DNA of 64,000 nucleotides, from contig DASXVJ010000002.1 in the NCBI GenBank assembly GCA_036504335.1, forward strand, positions 7,931-71,930, in the 5' to 3' direction. This stretch comes from Fen-183 sp036504335 (lineage in GTDB: Bacteria; Acidobacteriota; Thermoanaerobaculia; UBA5066). The notes under the pieces are model-generated. The model saw nothing but the letters and a program-made list of their open reading frames with translations. It ran no database searches and had not been told where the DNA came from. The position numbers and the translations under genes are program-made. Numbering within the stretch: the first letter of the stretch is position 1; each line of letters starts with the position of its first letter. This document shows, in pieces, positions 8,312 to 18,000 of the stretch.

Positions 8312-8977
8312 ATGGCATTTCTGACCACCAAGAAGCCTTCCTCCCCGGGCGCGTGGGACTTCAGGAGCGGCGAGCTGCCGTTCGCGGATGCGCTCTACGG
8401 CGCCGCCCTGCGCCTCACGCGCAACCGCCAGGACGCCGAGGACCTCCTCCAGGAGACGTACCTGAAGGCGTTCGCGCACTACGAGGGCTTCACCGAAGGG
8501 ACGAACCTCAAGGCGTGGCTCTTCCGCATTCTCAAGAATGCGTTCATCAACGGTTACCGGCACGCGAAAGTCGGGCCGAAGGAAGTCGACCTGGGCGCCG
8601 ACGGCGACGACGCCCTCGAGGCTGCCGGGACGCGCGCGCGCGCGGCGGCGAACCCGGGTCCCGAGGATCAGCTCCTCGCCGGGACGATCGACGGCCCCGT
8701 GGCGGAGGCGCTCGCGGCCCTGCCCGAGGACTTCCGCCTCGTCGTCGAGCTCGTCGACCTGCAGGACTTCTCGTACCGCGAGGTCGCGGACATCCTCGAG
8801 ATTCCGCTCGGGACGGTCATGTCGCGCCTCTACCGCGGGCGGAGGCTCCTCGAGTCGGCCCTCCTCGAGTACGGCCGGCGGCGCAATTACCTCGGCGACG
8901 GCGAGCCCTCGCGGACGCGCCAGGGCGCGCCCCCGCCGAAGACCGTTCAGTTGGCGGAATACCGCAAGCGCCGGTAA
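8312..8977 (+). CDS. ECF-type RNA polymerase sigma factor
   Basis: A 221-residue sigma-70 family protein of the extracytoplasmic-function type. Region 2 spans about residues 22-95 (ALRLTRNRQDAEDLLQETYL and the -10 recognition helix NLKAWLFRILKNAFING). Region 4 spans about 130-190 (LPEDFRLVVELVDLQDFSYR, then the -35 helix EIPLGTVMSRLYRGR). A basic tail of about 30 residues follows. I took ATG at 8312 because it begins shortly before region 2. The membrane anti-sigma gene starts 37 bases after the stop, so the pair should sense an envelope or redox signal. The regulon is unknown. Confidence 0.93.
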   Translation: MAFLTTKKPSSPGAWDFRSGELPFADALYGAALRLTRNRQDAEDLLQETYLKAFAHYEGFTEGTNLKAWLFRILKNAFINGYRHAKVGPKEVDLGADGDDALEAAGTRARAAANPGPEDQLLAGTIDGPVAEALAALPEDFRLVVELVDLQDFSYREVADILEIPLGTVMSRLYRGRRLLESALLEYGRRRNYLGDGEPSRTRQGAPPPKTVQLAEYRKRR

Positions 8978-9014
8978 CGTTAGGTCGGAGTGGCGGGGAC
9001 GACCGCCGCGGACG

Positions 9015-9656
9015 ATGGATTGCCGGACGGCCAGCCTCCTCATCGAGGCGTACCACGACGACGAGCTCGAGCTCGTCGACGCCGCCCGTCTCATCGCCCA
9101 CTTCGAGGCCTGCCCCGAATGCCGCTCGCGCTGCGACGAGGCGGCGCGCCTGCGCGATACCGTCCGCACGGGCAGGCCCGTGGACCGCTGCCCCGAGGAT
9201 CTCGCCCGCCGCCTCGCCGCGCGCTGCGGCGCGCTTCCCCCGCGCGCCCCGCGCCGTTCGCTCCGGCCGGTCGTCGTCGTGCTGGCGGGCGGCTGCGGCC
9301 TCCTCATCGGCTGGGCGGCGGGCCGCTTCGTTCCGGACGCCGTCCGCGGCCCCCTCGCCTTCGCGGGCGCGCGCCGGACGTTCGACGCGGACGTCTTCTG
9401 CCTGCGCTGCGCGCTCGACGCGCTTCTTCCCGGCGCCGCGGACTCCGGAGCACACCGGCCGCTCCTGCGGACCGCGGACGGCAGGATCTGGGTCGTCGAT
9501 CCCGGCAGCGCCGCGCGGTCGCGCTTCGGCGAGCCGGGGCGGGGGCCGCGGCACGTGGTCGTGACGGCCGCGCTCGACGAGCGGACGGGCGTCGCGGACG
9601 TGTCGGACGTGTCGGACGCCGTGTCGCCCGCGGCTTCTCCGGCCGCGGCGCGCTGA
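9015..9656 (+). CDS. Zinc-finger membrane anti-sigma factor
   Basis: A 213-residue partner of the upstream ECF sigma factor. The N-terminus carries the ZAS zinc motif: Cys3, then His29-x3-Cys33-x2-Cys36, which normally clasps the sigma factor. One membrane helix follows at about residues 84-106. The C-terminal extracytoplasmic domain (about 110 residues) holds another CxxC (Cys129, Cys132) and ends in a Ser/Ala-rich tail with a short DVS repeat. The start ATG at 9015 puts Cys3 at the expected position. It is convergent with the GNAT gene. Confidence 0.88.
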   Translation: MDCRTASLLIEAYHDDELELVDAARLIAHFEACPECRSRCDEAARLRDTVRTGRPVDRCPEDLARRLAARCGALPPRAPRRSLRPVVVVLAGGCGLLIGWAAGRFVPDAVRGPLAFAGARRTFDADVFCLRCALDALLPGAADSGAHRPLLRTADGRIWVVDPGSAARSRFGEPGRGPRHVVVTAALDERTGVADVSDVSDAVSPAASPAAAR

Positions 9657-9672
9657 CCCCCGAGCCCGCGCG

Positions 9673-10185
9673 TCAGGCGGGCGCCGCCGGAGGATTGAGC
9701 CGCTTCTCGAACACGATGCGCTCGCGGACTCCTCCTCCGACCGGGAAGGCCTCGAGGCCCGCGACGCCGAACCCGTAGAGCCAGTACAGGCGGCACGCGG
9801 CGGGAGAGACCGCGTAGGAGTAGGCGCGCAGGAGGTTCCGGCCGCGCTGGCGGCAGGCCTCGATTCCGCGGAACAGGAGCTCGCGGCCGACGCCGGAGCC
9901 GCGCAGCGCCCCCTCCACGGCCAGCCAGGTGAACACGGCGGCCTCGCCCGACCCGCCTCCCGGCAGGACGAGGAGGACGCCGACGTCGCGGCCTTCCGCC
10001 TCGGCCGCGACGCACAGGTCGCGGCGCGCGTCGAAGATCAGCGATGCGGCCTCGGCCTCGCGCGTGAACGCGTCGTCCGCCGGCGTGTCGAACTCCTCTC
10101 GGAAGACGCGCGCGACGAGCGGCACGAGCGCGGGGAGGTCCGCCGCGCCGCATTCCCGATAACGGACGTCCCGAGCGGGCGTCAC
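9673..10185 (-). CDS. GNAT-family N-acetyltransferase
   Basis: A 170-residue single-domain acetyltransferase. Motif A, the acetyl-CoA pyrophosphate-binding turn, is visible in LRGSGVGRELLFRG. A typical C-terminal strand-helix region follows (AACRLYWLYGFGVAG). The substrate cannot be predicted. The GTG start at 10185 overlaps the argS stop as GTGA, so the two are probably translated together. Coupling of an acetyltransferase to argS is a positional observation only. Confidence 0.85.
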   Translation of the reverse strand: MTPARDVRYRECGAADLPALVPLVARVFREEFDTPADDAFTREAEAASLIFDARRDLCVAAEAEGRDVGVLLVLPGGGSGEAAVFTWLAVEGALRGSGVGRELLFRGIEACRQRGRNLLRAYSYAVSPAACRLYWLYGFGVAGLEAFPVGGGVRERIVFEKRLNPPAAPA

Positions 10186-12281
10186 ATCCTCTCCGGGATC
10201 GGGACGCCGAGGACGCCGAGGACGTCCGCGAGGTGCTCCGAGACGACCTGGAGGGCCGCGCGGCGGGCGCGGCGGCGCGCCTCGTCCTTCTCCTGTGAGA
10301 TCGGGTGCGTGTGGTAGAGGTGGTGGAAGGCCGCGGCCACCGCGAGCGCGTGCCGCACGAGGAGCGAGACCTCCAGCGTCTCGGCGACTTTCTCGAACGT
10401 GTCGAGCGTGCGCGAGCACGTCCGGACGACGTCCCACAGGCCGTCGTCGAGCGTGTCGAGCGGCAGCGCCTCGACGGCCGCCGTCTCGGCCGCGTCGAGC
10501 CGGCCCGCGAGGCCGGTCTCCTCGAGCTTCCGGAAGATGTTCGCCGCCCGCACCGCGGCGTACTGGAGGTACGGCCCCGTGTCGCCCTCGAACGCGAGCG
10601 CCTCGTCGAAGTCGAACGCGATGATCTTGTTGCGCGAGAAGCGCGTCATGTAGACGCGCAGGGCGCCGACGGCGATCGACTCGGCGCGCCCCGGCTCCGG
10701 GCGCTCGGCGCCCGCGCGGGAGGCGATCTGGTCGCGCGCTTTCTCGACGAGCCGGTCGAGAAGGTCGTCGGCCTTGACGCCGAGGCCCTTGCGGCCCGAC
10801 ATCTCGACGAACGGCTTCGCACGGTCCTCGTCCGTCAGCTCCACGCCGAGCGCCTCGGCGGAGGCCGGCGTCAGCGCGACCATCTCGTACGCGAAGTGGA
10901 CGGAACGGTCGGCGGCCTCCGGGAAGCCGGCCTTTCGGACGGCCTCCTTGACCACCTTCTGCGGGTAGGACTGGCGGACGTCGATCACGTTGATGACCGC
11001 CGTGCCCCTCCCGAACCGCCCGCGGGCGGACGGGTCCGCGCCCTCGGCGTCGTGCCGCGTCCGGTAGAGAGGCGACGTGCCGTCCGAGGCGCGGAACTCG
11101 GGGCTCCCGTCCACGTCCACGTAAGGGACGGGCTCGTACTCGAAGTCGATGCCGAGGACGCCGAGCTTCCAGAGCTGGTAGGCGACGTCCTTGCCCGTGT
11201 ACGTGACCGTTCCGTTCGAGCGCACGAGGACCTTGTCCGCGTCCTCCATGCCCTCGAACTCGGCTGCGCCCTCGAGGGGCATGACCCAGCAGCCGGCGTT
11301 CTTGCCCTCCGATTCGAGGCGCGCGGCCCCGGCGGCTTTCAGCCGCTCGAACGCCGCGACCCAGAACTTCCGCCCGAGGATGTCGCTCTCGCGGGGAAGA
11401 AGGTCGTAGTCGACGCCGATCCTCTCCATCGTCAGGAGGTGGCAGCGCACGACGGCTTCGGCGAGCCGGGCCGCGATGGCGGCCGTGGCCTTCTCCCCGG
11501 GCGTCTGGTCGTGGCCCGTGGCGGCGCCCTCGATCGCATGGAGCGTCGCGCGCCGCTCCTGTTCGAGCTCGGGATCGGCCGCGTAGCTCCTGCCCATGAG
11601 GGCGTAGAGATCCCAGGCGAGGTCGCCGAGGCGGCGGCCCGGCACGCCGGGCGCGTCGTACGGAAACGCCTCGAGGATTTCGCGGATCTCCTCGCCGTAC
11701 GCGGCAGCTTTCTTCGGGTCGACGAGGGCGTCCGGGTGCTGGAGGCCGACGACGACGTCCGCGACCTGCACGCCGGTGTCGTCGAGATAGTTCTGGACCT
11801 CGACGTTCCGTCCGAGGCGCCGGAAATTCCGGACGAGGACGTCGCCGAGGACGGCGTTTCTCAGGTGGCCGATGTGCGCCGCCTTGTTCGGGTTGATGTT
11901 CGTGTGCTCGACGATCAGCTTTTCGCCTTCTTCTGCCTCCGGAGCGGGCGCTCCGTGCGTCGAAGCCGGCTCATGGGTGTCCTCGAGCATCGCCTTCAGA
12001 ACCTTCGGGCGGTCCACGAAGAAGTTCAGGTAACCGCCGCCCTCCACGGTCCGCTTCACGACGACGTCCGGGAGGACGAGGGCGGGCGCGAGCTCCTCGG
12101 CGATCTTGCGCGGCGGGCGCTTGAGCACCTTGGCGAGCTCGAAGGCGACGGGGCAGGCGAGATCACCCAGCTCCACCTTCGGGGGCGTTTCGAGGACGAG
12201 GCGAGGGGGCTCGACCCCGAACGTCTTGAGGCAGGCGTCGACGATGGCGCGCTCGATCGCGCCCTTGAGTCCGATCAGCAT
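10182..12281 (-). CDS. argS: Arginyl-tRNA synthetase
   Basis: A class I aminoacyl-tRNA synthetase of 699 residues that charges tRNA-Arg in the cytosol. The N-terminal additional domain is followed by the HIGH signature in NPNKAAHIGHLRNAVLGD. The catalytic core includes FEGDTGPYLQYAAVRA, and the chain ends in the family-typical PERM. The KMSK region is degenerate (SGRKGLGV), which is common in ArgRS. It is longer than the E. coli enzyme. ATG at 12281 leaves 37 bases to the divergent SRPBCC gene. An upstream in-frame ATG (12311) is less likely. Confidence 0.96.
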   Translation of the reverse strand: MLIGLKGAIERAIVDACLKTFGVEPPRLVLETPPKVELGDLACPVAFELAKVLKRPPRKIAEELAPALVLPDVVVKRTVEGGGYLNFFVDRPKVLKAMLEDTHEPASTHGAPAPEAEEGEKLIVEHTNINPNKAAHIGHLRNAVLGDVLVRNFRRLGRNVEVQNYLDDTGVQVADVVVGLQHPDALVDPKKAAAYGEEIREILEAFPYDAPGVPGRRLGDLAWDLYALMGRSYAADPELEQERRATLHAIEGAATGHDQTPGEKATAAIAARLAEAVVRCHLLTMERIGVDYDLLPRESDILGRKFWVAAFERLKAAGAARLESEGKNAGCWVMPLEGAAEFEGMEDADKVLVRSNGTVTYTGKDVAYQLWKLGVLGIDFEYEPVPYVDVDGSPEFRASDGTSPLYRTRHDAEGADPSARGRFGRGTAVINVIDVRQSYPQKVVKEAVRKAGFPEAADRSVHFAYEMVALTPASAEALGVELTDEDRAKPFVEMSGRKGLGVKADDLLDRLVEKARDQIASRAGAERPEPGRAESIAVGALRVYMTRFSRNKIIAFDFDEALAFEGDTGPYLQYAAVRAANIFRKLEETGLAGRLDAAETAAVEALPLDTLDDGLWDVVRTCSRTLDTFEKVAETLEVSLLVRHALAVAAAFHHLYHTHPISQEKDEARRRARRAALQVVSEHLADVLGVLGVPIPERM

Positions 12282-12318
12282 GGCGGCGGCGATTCTCGCA
12301 TGTCGTAGCATCGCGAAC

Positions 12319-12777
12319 GTGAGCGGCGCCGTGACACGCGGGGTTTTTGTGCGTGCCGAGCCCGGGCGCGCGTTCGAGGCCTTCGTGCGGGTCTCCGAAG
12401 TGCTCAGCTGGCTCGCGGACGGCGCCGTGATCGGCGCGCGCGCGGGCGGCAACTGGGCGCTCGGGTGGTACGCGGATGCCGACTCGGACGCCGGCTACAG
12501 CTCGATGGGCCAGATCGAGACCTTCGAGCCCGGGCGCACGCTCGCGGTTTCGAACCTCGTCTTCTCGAGCCCCGAGGGGCTGTCCTTCGGCCCCATGCGC
12601 CTCGTCATCACGTTCGAGGCCGTGGAGGAGGGCACCGACGTGACCGTGACGCAGGAGGGGCTCGAAGAGGGGCCCGTGTGGGACTCGTACCGCGACCAGC
12701 TGGGACCCGGCTGGGAGCGGATGCTCGGCGACCTCAAGGCCTGGCTCGAGGAAGGGAAGAAACTCCCGGGGCGCTGA
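12319..12777 (+). CDS. SRPBCC / START-like domain protein
   Basis: A 152-residue small hydrophobic-pocket protein. The pattern runs from a first strand and helix (VFVRAEPGRAFEAFVRVSEV) through a curved sheet (GQIETFEPGRTLAVSNL, RLVITFEAVEEGTDVTVTQEG) to a long C-terminal helix (GWERMLGDLKAWLEEG). This is the AHSA1-like SRPBCC fold, used for ligand binding or chaperone activation. GTG at 12319 was chosen as the first codon outside argS, and GTG at 12331 is possible. The gene ends nine bases from a convergent lipoprotein gene. Ligand unknown. Confidence 0.8.
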   Translation: MSGAVTRGVFVRAEPGRAFEAFVRVSEVLSWLADGAVIGARAGGNWALGWYADADSDAGYSSMGQIETFEPGRTLAVSNLVFSSPEGLSFGPMRLVITFEAVEEGTDVTVTQEGLEEGPVWDSYRDQLGPGWERMLGDLKAWLEEGKKLPGR

Positions 12778-12786
12778 GGGCCGGGA

Positions 12787-14976
12787 TCAGGCCGGACGCG
12801 GCGGGCGATGGAACCGCGCGTCGCCGGGGTACTTCTTCAGGCCCTCGAGTTTCCAGCGCTCCGCCCCGGCGCGGTCGCCGAGGACCGACAGCGTCTGGTA
12901 TGCGGCGAGGTACGCGTCGACGCCCGGGGAGGCCGCGATCATCTCCTCGACGGCCTTGTGCACGTCCGCGATCCGGTTCTGCGTGGCGTACAGGATGACG
13001 AGGGAGGACCACGCTTTGAGCGTCGTCGGGTAGGCCCGCAGCTCCTCGCGGAACTCCGCCTCCGCTTCCTTCGGGCGGCCCATGCGCGCGAAGACGTCGC
13101 CGCGCAGGAGGTGCAGGCCCGCGAGCGGGAGGGCCCGGACGGACCCTTCCTGGACGCGGGCGGACGCCTCGAGCGCCTTCGGCAGGTCTCCCCGGCGCGC
13201 CTCGACCTGCGCGAGGACGAGGAGCCCCTTGTCGCGGTTGCGGTCGCTCCTGAGGCACTCCCGCGCGGCCGTCTCGGCCGCCGGCAGGTCGCCGAGCGCG
13301 AGGCACGCGCGCGCGAGGATCTCGTCGCCCGCCGGGTCGCCCATCGACCGCGCGAGCTCCGCGTGCTTCCGGGCCTCGTCGGCCTTGCCCATCTGGAGCG
13401 CGTGGTTCGCGAACGAGACGACGTACTGCGTCGATCCCGCGGGAGCGAGCTCGATCGTCTTCCGGAGCGACGCGAGCGCCTCGTCGGTCTTCCCCTGCTT
13501 CGCGAGCGCCTGCGCCTGCAGTTCCCAGATGTCGAGCATCCGCGGGTTCTCCGCGAGAAGGTTCTGCGTGATCGCCACGGACCTGGCCGCGCTGCCCTCG
13601 ACGAATTCGCGGAGAGCGTCCTTCATGAGGCCGACGGTCGCGATGTGGTCCTTCGGGTCGTCCAGCGGGCCGCTGCCCGCCGCCTGACCCGAGCTGAGGT
13701 AGCCGAGCGACGCGAGCTTCTTCGCCGTTTCGCGGTCGGCGGCGGCGGGCGCCGCGAACGACGTCCGGAGCGCCTCCATCTCGATCCGCATCTTCCGGAA
13801 CGGATCGGGCCGGCCGTCCGCGAGGTTCGTCCTCTCGGCCGGGTCGGCGGCGAGGTCGAAGAGCTCGGGCCGGGGCGCCTCGACGTAGTGCCAGCGGCCG
13901 TCCACGAGCGAGCGCAGCTCGTTCCACCCGAAGTGCGTCCGCGGGAAGAACGACTCGGCGTAGATCCGCCGCCCCGGCTGCGCGACGGCGTCGGCCAGCT
14001 CGATCAGCGAGACCGTTCCGGCGGGCGCCGCGAAGCCCTCGAGTCCCGTGGCCTTCCCGATCGTCGTGAAGACGTCGGCGAGCTGGACGGGCGCGGCCAC
14101 CGAGCGCGGCGCCGGGGAGCCGCCCTTCGGGAGTTTCACGAGGAGCGGCACCTGCAGGACCTCCCGGTAGAGGAAGACGCCGTGCTCGCTCTCGCCATGG
14201 TCGCCGAGCCCCTCGCCATGGTCGGACATCAGGACGATCAGGGCGCCGTCGTAGAGGCCCTTCGCTTTCAGGAAGTCGAGGAACCTGCCGGTGATCGCGT
14301 CCGCGGTGGCGATCTCCCCGTCGTACGGGCTCGCGTAGAGGCTCCGAAAAGGCTCCTTCGGCTCGTACGGCGCGTGCGGCTCGTAGAGGTGGAGGAAGGC
14401 GAGGAACGGCCCGGACTGCTTCTCGATCCAGCGCTCCATCGCGGCCTCGGCTTCGTCCCCCGGGCGCTGCACGCGGCTCAGGGCCTGGTACGCGCGCGTC
14501 GGAACGACGTCGTCGTCCCAGAGGCCGAAGCCGCGCCCGATGCCGGTCGTCCCGGAGAGGACGAGGCTCGTGACGGCGCCGCCGGTCGCGTAGCCGGCCT
14601 TCCCGAGGAGCTCCGCGAGCGTGGGGACCGAGGGATTCAGGGAGTAGCCGAGGTTGTCGTGGAGCCCGTTCTTGTCCGGCAGCAGGCCGGTGAAGACCGT
14701 GGCGTGCGACGGGAGCGTGAGCGGCGCGTGGGCCCATGCACTCTCGAAGAGGATCGAGTCTTTCCGGAGGGCCGAGAGCGCCGGCGTCTTCACGCCGCCG
14801 TAACCGTAGAAGGGGAGGCGGTCGGAGCGGAGCGTGTCGATCGAGATCAGGACGACGGGGGCCTTCGGGAAGACGCGGGACGAGGATCGAGGCCGGGCGC
14901 AGCCGCCGGCCGCGACGAGGACGACGAGCCCGAGGGCCGCTGGCAGCCCGCAGCGGGCTCGCGTCGGGAAGCGCAC
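12787..14976 (-). CDS. Sulfatase-like (alkaline-phosphatase superfamily) lipoprotein with C-terminal TPRs, copy 1
   Basis: A 729-residue exported protein. A signal peptide ends in AAGGC, a probable lipidation Cys. The alkaline-phosphatase-fold domain spans about residues 38-400, with metal sites in ISIDTLRSD and MSDHGEGLGDHGE and a conserved HLYEPHAPYEP. The sulfatase nucleophile motif C/S-x-P-x-R is replaced by T87-L-P-S-H, so formylglycine chemistry is unlikely. A Thr-nucleophile phospho- or alkyl-group transferase or hydrolase is more plausible. TPR-like helices fill about 430-720. It lies downstream of the Oar-like receptor on the same strand and is paralogous to the gene at 19874. Confidence 0.85.
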   Translation of the reverse strand: MRFPTRARCGLPAALGLVVLVAAGGCARPRSSSRVFPKAPVVLISIDTLRSDRLPFYGYGGVKTPALSALRKDSILFESAWAHAPLTLPSHATVFTGLLPDKNGLHDNLGYSLNPSVPTLAELLGKAGYATGGAVTSLVLSGTTGIGRGFGLWDDDVVPTRAYQALSRVQRPGDEAEAAMERWIEKQSGPFLAFLHLYEPHAPYEPKEPFRSLYASPYDGEIATADAITGRFLDFLKAKGLYDGALIVLMSDHGEGLGDHGESEHGVFLYREVLQVPLLVKLPKGGSPAPRSVAAPVQLADVFTTIGKATGLEGFAAPAGTVSLIELADAVAQPGRRIYAESFFPRTHFGWNELRSLVDGRWHYVEAPRPELFDLAADPAERTNLADGRPDPFRKMRIEMEALRTSFAAPAAADRETAKKLASLGYLSSGQAAGSGPLDDPKDHIATVGLMKDALREFVEGSAARSVAITQNLLAENPRMLDIWELQAQALAKQGKTDEALASLRKTIELAPAGSTQYVVSFANHALQMGKADEARKHAELARSMGDPAGDEILARACLALGDLPAAETAARECLRSDRNRDKGLLVLAQVEARRGDLPKALEASARVQEGSVRALPLAGLHLLRGDVFARMGRPKEAEAEFREELRAYPTTLKAWSSLVILYATQNRIADVHKAVEEMIAASPGVDAYLAAYQTLSVLGDRAGAERWKLEGLKKYPGDARFHRPPRPA

Positions 14977-14997
14977 GCGGCGAGTCTAGCCCCGGGC

Positions 14998-15028
14998 AAA
15001 GAAAAGGGCCCCGGCTGCGCCGGGGCCC
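14998..15028 (-). terminator. Rho-independent terminator after the copy-1 receptor
   Basis: On the minus strand a perfect 9-bp stem (15020-15028 with 15006-15014, loop 15015-15019) is followed by TTTTCTTT. It sits 23 bases past the receptor stop and separates it from the sulfatase-like gene downstream. Confidence 0.85.
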
Positions 15029-15051
15029 GTCGACGAAGGAGGGAGGAAAGT

Positions 15052-18000
15052 CTAGAAGCGGATGCCCACCGACATCTGGAAGTAGCGCGGGGTCTGATAG
15101 CTCCCGGCGGCGGTCGGGGTGCCGTAGAGCGAGCCCTTCTGGTAGTTCGCCCCCATCGCCTTGCAGGCGGCGCCCGCCGTGCCCTGCGGACACTCGATCG
15201 GCGACGCGTTCGTGAACGGGTTGAACGCGACGAGGTTCGACGTGTTGAAGTTCGTGTTCACGGTCGTGTTGACGGCGACGACGTGCTGCGCGTTGAACAC
15301 GTTGAACACCTGCGGGATGACGAAGATCTCGAGGCCGCCGACGATGCGGTGCGAGTAATAGAGCTGCATGTCCGTGCGGTAGATGCTCTCGGTCCGGTAC
15401 GTGTCGCGCGGCTGGAAGTAGTAGGTCACGGACGCGGGAGGCGTCAGGTAGCCGGGGTTCGTGACGTAGGAGCCCGTGCGGATCGAGCCCGCGGCGCCGT
15501 AAGGCGTGCCGGTGTCGTACGTCTGGATGAGGCCGATGTTGAAGCTCCCCCAGCTGGCCGGCACCGGGAGGTCGTAGTTGCCGTAGACGCGCACGCGGTG
15601 GCGCTCGTCCTGGCTCAGGTCGCCGACCGGGTTGTTCCACGAGCGCTGGAAGTACTCGGGGTAGACGTGCGAGCCGCCGCGCACCGGGCCGGAACCGCTC
15701 GTCTCGCCGACGATGTCGCCGATCAGGTGTGACCACGTCCAGTTGGCGCCGAGCGTGAAGCTCGGGGTGAAGCGGTAGAAGACCTGCGAGTGGAGGCCGG
15801 TGTACTCGCGGCGGTAGTCGTCCGAGTTCACGACGAGGCCGAGGTCCTGGACGGCTCCGAACGGGCTCGTGACACTGCCGGTCGACAGGTCCTTCTTGAG
15901 GTCGTAGTAATCCTTGTACTCGCGGCGGACGAAGTCGACGCGGTAGCTGCCCTGGGTCGACTTGCCGAAATTGCCCGCGACTCCGAACACGTACTCCTTC
16001 GTGTTCGGGGAGGCCAGCGAGTCGCGGATCTGGACGTTCACGCCGCCGATGGACGGCGCGCCGCCCTGCGGGATCTTGCAGCTCGCGGCGAGGGGGTTCG
16101 GAAGGCAGCCGCCGGCGCCGAACCATTCGAAGACCTTCTGGAGCGCCTGCTGCGAGGTGAGGTACGGGCCGGCGCCCGTGTTGATGCCGGGGCCGTCGTA
16201 GTACCAGTAGAAGTCGGCCGGGCTGCCCGCGAGCGTCGCGCCGCTGCCCGCCTGCGTCTCCTGCAGGGCCGCGACGTACTGCGCGTAGCTCGCCGTGACG
16301 CGCAGGCTGCCGTTGCCGGTGACGTCGTACGTGGCGGAAAGACGCGGGCTGAACTTCGAGTCCTTCGACGTGACGTTGCCCGCCGCGTCGGTGGCGTCGT
16401 TCTTGTCCCAGCGGACGCCGAGGTTGAACGACAGGCGGTCGTTCAGGCGCCACGCGTCGTTGAGGAACGCGGACTGCGTCCGGAGATTGCTGCCCTGCGA
16501 GGCCTGCAGGACCGGCCAGTAGTCGAGCTCGGCGGAGGAGTTTCCCGGGATGACCGGATAGATGTTCGGGCCCTGAATGATGGAAGCCGTGTTGCTGTAG
16601 AAGACGTAGTTGCTGCCCGACTGGTAGTTGTTCGACAGGCGCTGGCCGGCGAAGTTGTCGTAGCCGAGCACGAGGTTGTGCGAGCCGAGGCTCGGCGTCG
16701 AGAGGAAGTACGTGCCCTTGACGAAGAACTCGTTGTTGTCGCGCTTCTCGGGGCCGCACACGCCGCAGAAGATCGGGGCGTTGTACGAGACGCCGAGATT
16801 GAGGTCGCGGTAGACCGTGCCGTTCACGTTGTCCTGGAAGCGGCCGCCGGAATTCTCGAACGTGAACTTGCGCCTCGAGTACGAGCCCTCGAGGAAGAAG
16901 TTCGACGAGAGGACGCCGTTGTAGTTGAACGCCAGGAGCTCCTGCGGGAGCTGGCGGTCGTAGATGCTCGCCATGTCCGCAATGGGGATGGGTGTGAAGG
17001 AGTAGTTGACGTCGTCGTGCTTGACCCCGATGTACGAGCCGGTGAGGGTGTGGTTCTGGACGGGCGAGAACGTCAGCTTGCCTTCGTAGCGTGTCTCCTT
17101 CGCGCCGTTCGTGTACGGAACGTTCGTGAAGCGCGTGACGGAGGTGAGGGCCTCGCTCGTGTCGAAGTAGCGGCCGGCCCCGAAGAACCAGAGCATGTCC
17201 TTGAGGATCGGGCCGCCGAGCGTCGCCTCGTAGGTCGACGTGACCGTGTTCGTGAAGGTGCCTTCCTGCGGGTTCGCGCCCGTCGCGGTCCGGTAGCCCG
17301 ACGTGGAGTTCCAGGCGTTGTTGTTGAGCGTCGCGCGGAACGAGCCGGAGAACACGTTGCCGCCGGACTTCGTGATCGTGTTGATCACGCCGCCGGTGAA
17401 CCTCCCGTACTCGGCCGAGACGCTCGACGTCGTCGTGGTGGTCTCCTGGATGGCGTCCTCGATGAAGAGGTTGTTCGGCGAGGAGCGCACGTTGTCCGTG
17501 ATCGTGACGCCGTTGACCGTGTAGAGGTTCTCGGTGGACTGCGCGCCCGAGATCGAAGCCCCGTTCGGGCCGTTCTGGTTGACGCCGGGCGAGAGGATGA
17601 CCGCCGACGTGACCGTGCGCGCCGTGGGGAGCTTGGCGAGGGTGTCGCCCGTGTAGGTGGTCGCCTGGGCGGGCGACTGCGAGATCGAGTCGCTCTGGGC
17701 CGTGACCGTCGTCGTCGCGGTGACCGTCATCGCGAGGTTCGCGTCGAGGCTCGCCTGCTGCGAGGCGCCCAGCGACTTGTTCAGCGTCTGGGCCTTGAAG
17801 CCCTGGATCGCGAACGTGATCTGGTATTCGCCGGGGGGCAGGTTCGCGAGGACGTAGGTGCCGTTCGCTCCGGTGACCGTCGTGCGGGTGCCCTGGAGGG
17901 CCGGGGACTTCGCCGTGACGGTGACACCCGGGAGATCGAGCGCGTCGTTGCGTACGCGGCCCGACAGCGTGGCGGTCGGAAGTCCCTGTGCGAGGAGGAC

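Noticed and set aside
12734..16759. Very long minus-strand open frame across the sulfatase-like and receptor genes
   Set aside because: It is a +1 shadow of two well-supported genes, with Arg/Pro-rich low-complexity translation and no ribosome site.
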